Shown here: piece after piece, positions 8,901 through 16,335 of the stretch
How positions within the stretch are numbered: the stretch's first letter is position 1
Layout: each line of letters begins with the position of its first letter
Assembly (NCBI RefSeq): GCF_044466355.1
Contig: NZ_JBITMQ010000001.1
Location: 992,001 to 1,056,000 of the forward strand
Direction of reading: 5' to 3'
Source of the DNA: Actinophytocola sp044466355
Lineage (GTDB): Bacteria; Actinomycetota; Actinomycetes; Mycobacteriales; Pseudonocardiaceae
DNA length: 64,000 nt
Notes under the pieces: model-generated
What the model was told of the DNA's origin: nothing
Seen by the model: the letters and a program-made list of their open reading frames with translations, nothing else
Database searches by the model: none
Translations under genes and position numbers: made by a program

Positions 8901-10004
8901 CAGCTCGTGCGGCCCGATCTCGGCGGGCGGGGTGTCGGTCAGCTCGATCACGGTGACGCCGTGCAGCCCGGGGCTCGGCGTGATCCGGGTGGCGCCGTGG
9001 GTGCGTCCGCCGTCGACCACGACCACCAGGTGCGGCGCGTCGAACCCCATGCCGCCCTGCCGGGTGAACGCCGGGCGTTCGCCGAGGTCCTGGCCGAACT
9101 GCTCGGCCAGCTCGTCGAGGTTCCCCGCCACGTACCGGACCGGGCCGACGGCGTCGGAGTCGGACGCCGACGCCGCGTGCGGCAGCCACTTCGACCAGTC
9201 CCAGTCACCCTGGCGGTCCGTCGCCACGCACAGCCCGAGCAGCAGGTCCGTGGGCGCGTGGAACGCCACCGCCTGCGCCAGCAGCGCGCGGAGCAGGTCG
9301 AGCGTGGCGTCCCGGTGCCCGCTGATCTCGATGCGGGAGAACGCACGCAGCGAGATCGCCACCGGCAGGTCCGGCACGGTCGAGTAGGCGCGGATGAAGT
9401 GCCGCAGCGCGGTCGACGACACCGGGTCGAGGTCCTCGAGCGGCGCCGTCTGCGGTGCCCGCAACGGGGTGGCGAGCCGCTGCGGGCCGGCCCCGACCCG
9501 GACCTGCCCGAAGTCCGGGTCAGAGCGGCGGCGCTCCCACCGGCGTGAGCCGCGCACCAGCGTCCACAGGTCCGCGGGGGCGGGGCGGTCGAACTCCAGC
9601 GCGAGCCGCTGCGCGTCGGCGACGTCGTGCACCTGCTTGCGCAGCCCCGCGAGGTAACGCTGGTAGTCGCGCCGCTCCTCGTTGATCTTCGCCTTGGTCT
9701 GGTGCCTGCCGCCCGCGAGCATCATCACGACCATGCCACCCATGACCAGGATGAACAGGCCGCCGAAGACGAACGTCATCGGGCCACCGGAGCGTCCGAT
9801 GTAGACGAACGACATGGCGCCCATGCCGAGCATCATCGGCACCATGAACAGCATCTGCAGCAGCGCCTGCGCACTGCCCTTCGCCAGGACCGGCGGCGAC
9901 TGCAGCACCAGCTCGCCGGCAGGCGACCGGGGCGCCGGGGCGCGGCGGGGACGAAGCGTCGGGGCGGCGGTCATGCGGGTAATCATCGTCAGATCCACGG
10001 ACAC
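5997..10004 (-). CDS. eccC: ESX secretion ATPase EccC (fused EccCa/EccCb), system 1
   Basis: The product has 1,335 residues from the GTG at 10004; ATG codons at 9986 and 9974 are alternative starts, and none has a clear Shine-Dalgarno. After an Arg/Pro-rich N-terminus come two membrane helices (~residues 45-95). Three FtsK/SpoIIIE-type ATPase modules follow, with P-loops near residues 488 (GATGSGKS), 842 (GAPQSGKS) and 1130 (ADVECGKT; the first Gly of the loop is Ala, so this module may be weak). Walker B-like sites are IIDEF, VIDDW and LVDDY. Known of the family: EccC recognises WXG100 substrates through its C-terminal ATPase modules and powers export. It is divergent from the WXG/EccD operon starting at 10094. 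Confidence 0.95.
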   Translation of the reverse strand: MSVDLTMITRMTAAPTLRPRRAPAPRSPAGELVLQSPPVLAKGSAQALLQMLFMVPMMLGMGAMSFVYIGRSGGPMTFVFGGLFILVMGGMVVMMLAGGRHQTKAKINEERRDYQRYLAGLRKQVHDVADAQRLALEFDRPAPADLWTLVRGSRRWERRRSDPDFGQVRVGAGPQRLATPLRAPQTAPLEDLDPVSSTALRHFIRAYSTVPDLPVAISLRAFSRIEISGHRDATLDLLRALLAQAVAFHAPTDLLLGLCVATDRQGDWDWSKWLPHAASASDSDAVGPVRYVAGNLDELAEQFGQDLGERPAFTRQGGMGFDAPHLVVVVDGGRTHGATRITPSPGLHGVTVIELTDTPPAEIGPHELGLHVADGKVGMLVDAGSDAVYSYLGVHDQVDHLAATALARELAPYPRAGVVTAESPLSTTFGLAVLLGLDDPRDTDPAVTWRPRSARDRLRVPLGLDPQGQPVELDLKESAEGGMGPHGLAIGATGSGKSELLRTLVCGLVVTHSSEAVNLALIDFKGGATFAGMTDLPHTCAVITNLSEDLALVDRMADAINGELVRRQELLRAAGNFASVRDYERARAAGADLAPMPSLLVIIDEFSELLSSRPEFIDLFVQIGRLGRSLAVHLLLASQRLEEGRLRGLEAHLSYRIGLRTFSAAESRTVLGVPDAYHLPAVPGSAYLKTDTETLRRLKTAFVSGELPPRVTGPARPAAPGRQVLPFRLTRVTDPTPPTPAPPSTPDAADGTGETIMGAMLSRLEGMGPPAHQIWLPPLADPPTLDQLLPPLAADERRGLCPKDWRGNGSLVVPVAIVDKPFEQTRDELWFDLTGAAGNVMLIGAPQSGKSTFLRGLVASLALTHTPAEVQVFLLDMGGGALGAVSGLPHVSGYAVRRDAESCRRMVAEVASLLAQREALFAEHGVDSITTFRSRRADFTESDDGREFGDVFLVIDDWATVRQEYEFLEATIIRLATRGLGFGIHVAVSTTWWLSMPTQLRDSMGTRVELRLGDPSDSMIDRRVAMNVPKNKPGRGITMDRLHMLGVLPRLDGDDRVDTLPDGTADLVKRITAAWPGPHAPRMRLLPREVPAASLADAWHRPGRGIPLGLAESDLRPAYIDFDAEPHFLAFADVECGKTALLRTIADGITRRYTPDEARIVLVDYRRGLLGAVPREHLLGYAGSEPVLEDYVTQIATAMRERLPGPDITPEQLRRRDWWTGRELFLLVDDYELVASPGKLVHPLQPLLDYLPHARDIGLHLVITRSSGGAARAAFDPVIQRIRELGTPGIVMSGDRDEGALIGDVRPGPQPPGRGNLVRRRAGTELVQVSWTEPT

Positions 10005-10093
10005 CGGGGTGGGTACTTTTGCCGTCTGCCGGGGTCGTCCGGTCGTCCTACGCTCCCATCAGAACGATCACCAGCCGGCGCGAAGGGAGCGAG

Positions 10094-10408
10094 ATGTCCG
10101 GATACTCGGTCGACCTGGACCAGTTGCGGGCCGCCGCCGCTGACCTCGACAGCAAGTTGTCCAGGGCCTACGACCTGGTGCGCGAGGTGGACTCGCTGGC
10201 CGTTCCCACCGCCTCGTTCGGCGGGATCGCCGACACCGTCGCCGCGACCTACGCGGGCACCCACCAGCGGAAGGTCGCGGCACTGGACTCGGTGGTGCGT
10301 GCCCTGCGCGACGCGGGTGACATGACCACCGCGGTCGCGGACATGTACCAGGCACGGGACGACGCGGCCGCGAACGCCGTGTACCTGGCGGGGTGGCGGC
10401 TGCGATGA
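10094..10408 (+). CDS. EspC/WXG-like T7SS protein
   Basis: The product has 104 residues. The start at 10094 is chosen because GGGAGCGAG lies just before it and the sequence upstream is not protein-like. Two helices (LDQLRAAAADLDSKLSRAYDLV; STYAGTH...ALDSVVRALRDAGDMTTAVADMY) match the ESX-1 EspC/DUF2580 style of small secretion-associated proteins. It is first in a tightly coupled operon; its stop overlaps the next start (ATGA). Likely a secreted partner or chaperone of the following WXG protein. Confidence 0.75.
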   Translation: MSGYSVDLDQLRAAAADLDSKLSRAYDLVREVDSLAVPTASFGGIADTVAATYAGTHQRKVAALDSVVRALRDAGDMTTAVADMYQARDDAAANAVYLAGWRLR

Positions 10409-10971
10409 CCGAGTTCCACATCATGCCGATCCCGCACACCCCGCTCTACCTCGCGCTCGCGTCGTTCGTCGGTGACCTCCTCGGGTCGATCGCGGGCAGC
10501 AAGCCGGAGGAGATCGAGGACCGGGCGGCCCAGCTGGAGAGCAAGGCCAAGGAGCTGCGGGCGCTGATCGAGGACTGCCGTGCCCTGCTGACGGTCGGCT
10601 TCGGCTTCGGGAACTGGGCCGGGTCGGCGGCCGACACCGGACGTGGCCTCATCGGCACGCTGCTCCAGCAGCTCGAACAGCGGGCCGCGAAGGCGGAACA
10701 GGAGGCCGCGAGCCTGCGGTCGGTCGCCAAGCTGCTCAAGGAGATCCAGGAGTACTACCAGAAGCAGGCGACGCTCGCGGAGAAGATCCTCCGGCGGATG
10801 ATGCGCTTCCCGCACTCACGTGGGCTCGCGCAGCTGATGGCGGTGATGATGGGCTACCGGCTCGCCGAGATCATGACCCAGTTCCGCCTGGCGCTGAACG
10901 CGATCGGCACCGACCAGCTCGCTCCACTGTGGAATGACGGGGACCGCTACGGACTCCGGGAATCGAGATGA
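10405..10971 (+). CDS. Extended WXG protein
   Basis: The product has 188 residues from the coupled ATG at 10405. It is helical throughout, with the turn FGNWAGSAADTG giving a true W-A-G motif near residue 70. Long charged helices follow (LEQRAAKAEQEAASLRSV...LLKEIQEYYQKQ). The EYYQKQ stretch resembles the YxxxD/E-type export signal region but does not match it exactly. It sits between EspC-like and WXG genes; probable T7SS substrate, no enzymatic motif seen. Confidence 0.7.
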   Translation: MTEFHIMPIPHTPLYLALASFVGDLLGSIAGSKPEEIEDRAAQLESKAKELRALIEDCRALLTVGFGFGNWAGSAADTGRGLIGTLLQQLEQRAAKAEQEAASLRSVAKLLKEIQEYYQKQATLAEKILRRMMRFPHSRGLAQLMAVMMGYRLAEIMTQFRLALNAIGTDQLAPLWNDGDRYGLRESR

Positions 10972-10984
10972 CGGAGGTTTGACG

Positions 10985-11560
10985 ATGAGTGGGCCAGGAC
11001 CGATCTTCAGCGCCACGGCGGCGTTGCTGGCGAAGGCCATCGAGCAGGTCACCGGCAGCCCGGAGGAGCTGCGGGCCAAGGCGCGGGAGTGCATGCGGTG
11101 CGCGGCGGACGTCGGTGACGCCGCGAGCGAGACCGGTCAGCTCGTGTCCAACCTCGGCCAGGGGTGGAACGGCGCGGCGTACGACGCGTGCCGCGACACG
11201 TGCCAGAGCATGGTCGAGGAGCTGAAGAACGTGCTGAAGCAGAACCTGGAGCAGGAAGCGAACCGGCTCAACTCCTCCGCGGACGCGCTGACCAGCGCGA
11301 AGGGCCAGATGGACCAGCAGCAGCAGGACTTCCAGCAGCTGCAGCAGCTGATCACGCAGGTGATGCAGGCGGCGATCGCGGCGGCGTCGGGCCGCCCGGA
11401 CGCGGCCGCGCTCATCGCGGCGGCCATCGCGAAGGCCGTGCAGCAGGCGATGCGGCTGAAGTCCAGCAAGCAGAACGCGGCCAAGCAGATCACCGACCAG
11501 CTGAGCAGCACGTTCACCCAGCTGTACAGCCAGCGCAACGTGATGGCGGGCAGCCGATGA
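10985..11560 (+). CDS. WXG100-type T7SS protein with long Gln-rich helices
   Basis: The product has 191 residues; GGAGGT at 10973-10978 fixes the ATG at 10985. The turn QGWNGAAYDAC gives W-N-G near residue 60. The rest is helical, with QQQQDFQQLQQL heptad-like repeats and a poly-Ala stretch. Two Cys pairs (CMRC, and ACRDTC next to the WXG turn) are unusual in these proteins and could form a disulfide once exported. The stop overlaps the YbaB start (ATGA). Confidence 0.75.
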   Translation: MSGPGPIFSATAALLAKAIEQVTGSPEELRAKARECMRCAADVGDAASETGQLVSNLGQGWNGAAYDACRDTCQSMVEELKNVLKQNLEQEANRLNSSADALTSAKGQMDQQQQDFQQLQQLITQVMQAAIAAASGRPDAAALIAAAIAKAVQQAMRLKSSKQNAAKQITDQLSSTFTQLYSQRNVMAGSR

Positions 11561-11874
11561 GCAGCTTCGAGGTGCCGGATTCGGCGGAGTTGATGGCGGA
11601 GCTGCGCAGACACCAGGACGCGATCGAGCAGATCCAGCGCAGCGTCGACGCGCTGGTCGTCAAGGGCCACTCGCGGGCCAACGAGGTCGTCGCGACCGTG
11701 CGGGGCACCGGCCGGTTCACCGAGATCGCCATCGACGCGGAACTGCCGCGCCGCTACGACGCGCACGACCTCGGCGCGATCGTCACCGAGGCGGTCAACG
11801 ACGCGCTGGGCAAGCTCGCCGCCGCGACGAACGACCGGTTCGCGCCGGTGCTCGGCAACACACAGCAGGGCTGA
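11557..11874 (+). CDS. YbaB/EbfC family nucleoid-associated protein
   Basis: The product has 105 residues, starting in the ATGA overlap at 11557. An N-terminal helix (SAELMAELRRHQDAIEQIQRS) precedes the YbaB sheet signature (VVATVRGTGRFTEIAID) and a C-terminal helix (IVTEAVNDALGKL). Known YbaB proteins bind DNA as dimers. In actinobacteria they recur within ESX operons for reasons not established, and a second example lies at 32451. Coupled to EccD by a TGATG overlap. Confidence 0.85.
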   Translation: MSSFEVPDSAELMAELRRHQDAIEQIQRSVDALVVKGHSRANEVVATVRGTGRFTEIAIDAELPRRYDAHDLGAIVTEAVNDALGKLAAATNDRFAPVLGNTQQG

Positions 11875-13244
11875 TGTCGACACCGCGCCGGGTCACCGTC
11901 GTCGCGCCGAGGACCAGGATGGACGTCGGTCTTCCCGTCGAGTGCACGATGGCCGAGCTGATCCCGCAGCTGGTCGCGCTGGCCGGGGCGCCGAGTCAGC
12001 CGGACCCGCACACCACCGGCTGGGTGCTGTCCCGCATCGGTGAGCCGCCGCTGTCACCGGGCCTGACCGTGTCGGCGGCGTCGTTGCGGGACGGGGAGAT
12101 CCTCAACCTGCGCCCGCGCCCGCGGTACGAGCCCGCGCCGCTGTTCGACGACGTGGTCGACGCGATCGCGAGCGCCGCGCAGACCCGCAGGGGAGCGTGG
12201 CGGCCGCGCGTCGGCAGGCGGTTGGGCGTCGGCGCGGCGATGGCGTTGTTCCTCGGCGCCGCACTGCTGGTGGTCGCCGCACTTGCGGACCGCCCGCAGC
12301 TGTGGGTCGGCTGCACCGCGATGGCCGTCGTGCTCGCACTCGCCAGCGGCGCACTGGCCAGGGCGGTGGGCGACACCGACGCGGCGAGCGGCTGCGCCGG
12401 CGCCGGAATGGTCATCGCCCTGCTCGCCGGGCTCACCGCGCTGCCACCGCACGCGGTGTGGCCGGTCCGTGTGGACTCACTCGCCGTCGGGCTCGGCGCG
12501 GCGACCCTCTACGGCGCGGTCGCGGCCGCCCTGATCGTCCACCGCCTCGCGTGGTTCGCCGCCGCGGCCGTCGCCTCGGCGTTGGGCGCGCTCATCACGT
12601 CCGCCGTGCTGCTGTTCGACGTCAGCCTCCTCGGCGCGACGACGGTCGCCGTGGCGATGCTGACGGCCATGACCGCCGCCGCGCCGATGCTGTCGCTGCG
12701 GCTGGCCCGGTTGCCGCTGCCGAACGTGCCCGCGGACATGGAGTCCTTCCGCGCGGACGAGCAGCCGGCGCTGGGCACCGAGGTGCTCGGCGTGACGTCC
12801 CAGGCGGCGGCGGTCCTGACCGGGCTGGTCACGGCGCTGGGCGCGGTGGTGACCGGCTGTGCCATGGTGTTGCTCGGCGCGGGCACGTTGTGGGCGGACC
12901 TGCTGGTCGGCCTCGTAGGGGTGGCGTGGATCCTGCGTTCGCGGTCGTATGTCGGTGCGGTGCAACGGGTCGCGCCCGTGGTCGTCGGGATGGTCGTGCT
13001 GACCGGTCTCGGGATCCAGCTGGCGGGGACGTTGAGTGTGGACTGGCTGCTGACGTCGGCCGCGCTGCTCGCCACCGCGGCGGCGTTGTGCCTGTACTAC
13101 GCGGGCCGGGTCGAGCGGAACGTCCACTCCCCGTTCCGCGCCCGCTGGCTCGACCGCCTGGAGTACCTGGTGCTGATCTCGTTCGTCCCGGTCGGCGGCG
13201 CCGTGATGGACCTCTACAACACCGTGCGCGACGCGGTCGGCTGA
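11874..13244 (+). CDS. eccD: ESX membrane channel component EccD, system 1
   Basis: The product has 456 residues. An N-terminal ubiquitin-like (YukD) domain (~1-90; VTVVAPRTRMDVGLPVECTMAELIP, then SLRDGEILNLRPR) is followed by a short cytosolic linker. About eleven hydrophobic helices follow (~115-450), as known for EccD, which dimerises around the EccB/EccC core. It is the last gene of the rightward operon that begins at 10094, after YbaB, and faces a strong hairpin at 13353-13382. Confidence 0.93.
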   Translation: MSTPRRVTVVAPRTRMDVGLPVECTMAELIPQLVALAGAPSQPDPHTTGWVLSRIGEPPLSPGLTVSAASLRDGEILNLRPRPRYEPAPLFDDVVDAIASAAQTRRGAWRPRVGRRLGVGAAMALFLGAALLVVAALADRPQLWVGCTAMAVVLALASGALARAVGDTDAASGCAGAGMVIALLAGLTALPPHAVWPVRVDSLAVGLGAATLYGAVAAALIVHRLAWFAAAAVASALGALITSAVLLFDVSLLGATTVAVAMLTAMTAAAPMLSLRLARLPLPNVPADMESFRADEQPALGTEVLGVTSQAAAVLTGLVTALGAVVTGCAMVLLGAGTLWADLLVGLVGVAWILRSRSYVGAVQRVAPVVVGMVVLTGLGIQLAGTLSVDWLLTSAALLATAAALCLYYAGRVERNVHSPFRARWLDRLEYLVLISFVPVGGAVMDLYNTVRDAVG

Positions 13245-13352
13245 AGAGATGGAATTGGCGTGCGCGCCCGTTGGGGCAATTTTCGAGACGTCCGTGGAGT
13301 TTGTTCCGCGGGCGCGCTGGAATTTCTGTCGCACTTTTTTCGTACGACAGTG

Positions 13353-13382
13353 GGCCCGCATCGCGCCATCGCGATGCGGGCC
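13353..13382. terminator. Strong bidirectional hairpin between EccD and the FGGGE peptide gene
   Basis: Perfect 13-bp stem GGCCCGCATCGCG / CGCGATGCGGGCC with a CCAT loop. It lies 108 bases past the EccD stop and 15 bases past the leftward peptide stop. A weaker stem (CTGTCG/CGACAG, 13326-13350) precedes it. A short run of six T is found at 13335-13340. Confidence 0.7.
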
Positions 13383-13397
13383 ACCGGTTCACGTCAC

Positions 13398-13547
13398 TCA
13401 GGCGCTGACGCCGGCCTCGGTCTCGCCGCCGCCGAAGAGGCGCTCGGCCTCGCCGCCACCGAACTGGGCCTCGATGATTTCGCCGCCGCCGAAAGCGACT
13501 TCCGCGCCACCGAAAGCGACGATTTCGCCGCCACCAAAGCTCGCCAT
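13398..13547 (-). CDS. 49-residue FGGGE-repeat peptide (candidate modified-peptide precursor)
   Basis: The start ATG at 13547 has a near-perfect AAGGAGG four bases upstream. The peptide carries five repeats of the core F-G-G-(G/A)-E, separated by short variable spacers (IVA, VA, IIEAQ, AERL), and ends ETEAGVSA. Third-position GC is normal for this genome, unlike the stretch just upstream. The frame stays open upstream to an ATG at 13676, giving a 92-residue alternative with CGNEHNCRYFC, but that start lacks spacing for its ribosome site. It lies 133 bases after the KASIII-like gene on the same strand. Repeated short cores suggest a RiPP-type precursor or a scaffold; no known RiPP class or modifying enzyme is recognised. 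Confidence 0.65.
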   Translation of the reverse strand: MASFGGGEIVAFGGAEVAFGGGEIIEAQFGGGEAERLFGGGETEAGVSA

Positions 13548-13680
13548 GGAGCCTCCTTGGTTAGGGGGATAATACGAACAAAAGTATCTGCAGTTGTGTT
13601 CGTTGCCGCAAGCTGCCTTCGCTGAAACGTATTGCGCCGAACGGCCTGTCGGGACTGGTGCGAAAAGGTGAGACATCCTT

Positions 13681-14616
13681 TCAGTGTTCGACGACCATTG
13701 CCGAGAAGATCGCGCCGTAGCCGGCCGACACGAAGAGATAGCGATCGCCTTCCGTGAGTAGTCCACTGTCGACCGCCGTGCGGTAGTTCAGGAACGGGTC
13801 CGCGGCGAACGTGTGGCCGATGCGGGGCACGTTGTCCAGCATCACGGTCGTCGGCGGCAGCTCCAGGTGCCTGCACACCTTCCGCCACGACCGGACGTTC
13901 ACGTTGTGCGGCAGGATCAGGCGCAGCTCGTGGACGCCCACGCTCGCCCGTGCGGCCGCGGTGCTGATCACCTCGCCCAGCAACAGCGTGTACTCCTTGG
14001 CGAACCGCTCGGCCGCGTCCTGCCGGTCGGTCGCCCAGTGGTCGAGGTCGCCCCGCTGCAGGGTCACGTAGCTCAGCACGCGGTCGCGTGCCCCGTCCGC
14101 GGACACCAGGCAGGCCGCGGACGCCTCGCCGAAGATCCGTGCCTCCGGGCGCAGCGTCTCGTCCAGCGTGAACACCTGCTCGCCCGCCAGGACCAGCGCC
14201 AGCGCGTCCGGGTCGCCGTCCACGGCGAGCAACCGGCCCGCGAGGTCCACCGCGAGCAGTCCGGCCGCGCAACCGTGGTGCGTCACCGCGAACGCCGTCG
14301 CCGCGCGCAGGTCGAGGACCTCGCACAGGTCCGGCATCGGGGACAACGGGTGCGGTTGCGACACCGGCACGGTGCGTGCGTAGAGCACGTAGCGGACGCG
14401 GCTTTCGTTGCCGCGCAACGTCGACAGGTTCCGCGCGGACCGGGCCAGCAGGTCGAGCAGTGTCTCACCGGGCTCCTGGCGGCGGACCTCCGAGTAGCCG
14501 TAGGACCGTTGCAGGGTGTCGACGGTGGTCGGCGGGAGCCGCCACCCGGCGAGCAGTTCGTCGAGCGGCACCCGCCGTCGTGGGAGGTGACCCGCGACCT
14601 CGCGCAACGCGGTCAT
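13681..14616 (-). CDS. KASIII-like (FabH-fold) acyltransferase/condensing enzyme
   Basis: The product has 311 residues of thiolase fold. The nucleophile Cys116 lies in THHGCAAGL and His237 in LPHNVN (FabH HQAN pattern). The family Asn of G-N-T is His268 (IGHTFAADPF), so the third catalytic residue is changed. The C-terminus GDRYLFVSAGYGAIFSAMVV is typical of the fold. It is divergent from the hotdog thioesterase (32-base gap) and upstream of the FGGGE peptide. Known relatives include acyl-transferring KASIII enzymes (CerJ, PqsC types). Likely acts on an acyl group activated by the ligase at 16332-17909; substrate unknown. Confidence 0.8.
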   Translation of the reverse strand: MTALREVAGHLPRRRVPLDELLAGWRLPPTTVDTLQRSYGYSEVRRQEPGETLLDLLARSARNLSTLRGNESRVRYVLYARTVPVSQPHPLSPMPDLCEVLDLRAATAFAVTHHGCAAGLLAVDLAGRLLAVDGDPDALALVLAGEQVFTLDETLRPEARIFGEASAACLVSADGARDRVLSYVTLQRGDLDHWATDRQDAAERFAKEYTLLLGEVISTAAARASVGVHELRLILPHNVNVRSWRKVCRHLELPPTTVMLDNVPRIGHTFAADPFLNYRTAVDSGLLTEGDRYLFVSAGYGAIFSAMVVEH

Positions 14617-14648
14617 GACAGGCCCCGTCGACGTACTAATCTTGCCCC

Positions 14649-15080
14649 ATGACGGGCGAACGCAGAGGCCACTTCTGGGATGCTGTCGAAGGACGGGCGC
14701 CGATGCCCGCGGCGACCACGACCCTCGGGTGGAAGCTGGTCGACGCCGACACGGAACGGGGCGAGATCGAGGTTTCCTTCGAGGCGACCGAGGACTTCCT
14801 CAACCCGGCCGGCACGGTGCAGGGCGGCTTTCTTACCGCGATGCTCGACGACACCATGGGTCCCGCGCTCGCGGCCACTTTGGACCCCGGCCAGTACGGG
14901 ACGACCATCGAGCTCAAGGTGAGCTTCCTGCGGCCCGCGAAACCCGGGCGGCTGGTCGGGCGCGGACGGATCGTGCACCGCGGCGGCACCATCGCCTTCC
15001 TCGCGGGCGAGCTGCTCGACGAGTCCGGTCAGGTGGTCGCCGTCGGCTCGTCGACCACCCGCATCCTCAGGACCGGCTGA
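14649..15080 (+). CDS. PaaI-type hotdog thioesterase
   Basis: The product has 143 residues. The hotdog signature NPAGTVQGGFLTAMLDDTMGPAL (about 51-73) includes the Asn, Gly-Gly and Asp positions used by PaaI thioesterases. VSFLRPAKPGRLVGRGRIVHRGGTIAFLAGEL completes the sheet. It would hydrolyse an acyl- or aryl-CoA/ACP thioester, either for release or for editing, in the cassette with the KASIII pair and the ligase. A TACTAAT box lies just before the gene and may be a -10 element for a nearly leaderless message. The 3' end overlaps the MFS gene on the other strand by 14 bases. Confidence 0.88.
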   Translation: MTGERRGHFWDAVEGRAPMPAATTTLGWKLVDADTERGEIEVSFEATEDFLNPAGTVQGGFLTAMLDDTMGPALAATLDPGQYGTTIELKVSFLRPAKPGRLVGRGRIVHRGGTIAFLAGELLDESGQVVAVGSSTTRILRTG

Positions 15081-16335
15081 CACTGCCGGCCTCGGTGGTG
15101 ATCAGGCGGCTGTGCGCGCTCGGCCGGTAACGCAGCAATGGGATCATGGTGACCACCAGGCAGAGGGATCCGGAAAGGACGATCGCGGGCTGCAGGCCGA
15201 GACCCGCGACCGCGAGACCGGCGAGGGTGCCGCCGAACGCGAGACTGCTGCCGGTCACCGCGGTCACCATGCCGAACACGCGGTTCTGCAGCTCGACCGG
15301 CACGCGGGCGTAGAGCATGGCGCCGAGGATCGGCCGGATGGCCGCCTGGGTGACACCGCACAGCGCCGAGACCACGAGCACCACCGCCAGGCTGTCGGTG
15401 AGCCCGAGCGTGAGCTGCCGCGGCGCCACGCACAGCACCAGGCTGATGGTGAACGTCAGGTACTGCGGCAGTTTCGGGCCGAACACGGTGAACGCGATGT
15501 TCCCGACGATCGCGCCGGCCGCGAACGCGCTGAGGATGAGGCCCACCGCGGGTGCCGCCCCGAAGTGGTCGTCCACCCACAGCGGCACGAACACCGCGTA
15601 GTTGGCGACAGTGAACAGGTTGATCACCGACGTCATCGCGAGCATCCCGACCAGCAGCCGGTCCTGCCACAGGTGCGCGGCACCGCGGCGCAACGCGGTG
15701 AGGTACGGCTCCCGCGCCGCCGCCGCGCGGTCGGGCATGGCGTCGGCGGGCGGGTGCACCAGCAGCCCGACGAGCAACGCGGACACCGCGAAGCTCGCCG
15801 CGTCGAACCAGATCGCGCCCTGCGGGCCGAGCCAGAAGATCAGCAGACCCGCGAGCGGCGCACCGGTCACCATCGCGAGGTTGCCGGCCCCGTCGTAGAT
15901 CGCGGTGGTCCGGATGATCTTCATCCCCGCCGCGTCGCTGACCGGGCGGAGCAGCACGTGCTGGGCGCGGCCACCCACACCGACGAGCGCACCCTTGACC
16001 GCGACGAGCACGGCAAGCGGAAGGAACCCGATGTCCGGTGTCACCGCGATCCCGAGCATGGCCAGCGCGGCGGCGCACTCGGCGACGACCAGCGTGCGGC
16101 GGATGCCGAACCGGTCGGCCAGCGGTGTGCCGAACACCCCGGCCAGCAGGGACGGGATCACGGTGCACGCGGAGATCAGGCCCATCTTCGCCGCGCTGCC
16201 GGTGCTGGTCAGCACCAGCCACGGCACGGCGACCGTGGTGACGACGCTGCCGAGCATGGACACGACGTGTCCCGTCATCAGCGCGACGAGCCCGACCCTG
16301 GCCGCGGTGCCGGGTTTCTCGGTGCCCGCGCTCAA
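15067..16335 (-). CDS. MFS transporter (probable exporter)
   Basis: The product has 422 residues with about twelve hydrophobic helices. The inter-helix motif GTPLADRFGIRRTLVVAE (motif A-like) lies after the second helix. The cytosolic loop between the halves carries HPPADAMPDRAAAAREPYLTALRRG. The start overlaps the ligase stop by four bases (16332-16335), so the two are co-translated. Likely exports the product of this cassette; substrate unknown. Confidence 0.87.
   Translation of the reverse strand: MSAGTEKPGTAARVGLVALMTGHVVSMLGSVVTTVAVPWLVLTSTGSAAKMGLISACTVIPSLLAGVFGTPLADRFGIRRTLVVAECAAALAMLGIAVTPDIGFLPLAVLVAVKGALVGVGGRAQHVLLRPVSDAAGMKIIRTTAIYDGAGNLAMVTGAPLAGLLIFWLGPQGAIWFDAASFAVSALLVGLLVHPPADAMPDRAAAAREPYLTALRRGAAHLWQDRLLVGMLAMTSVINLFTVANYAVFVPLWVDDHFGAAPAVGLILSAFAAGAIVGNIAFTVFGPKLPQYLTFTISLVLCVAPRQLTLGLTDSLAVVLVVSALCGVTQAAIRPILGAMLYARVPVELQNRVFGMVTAVTGSSLAFGGTLAGLAVAGLGLQPAIVLSGSLCLVVTMIPLLRYRPSAHSRLITTEAGSVSRS

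Noticed and set aside
13681..14616. Calling the KASIII-like enzyme FabH of primary fatty acid synthesis
   Set aside because: The Asn of the triad is replaced and the neighbours are not fatty-acid-synthase genes.
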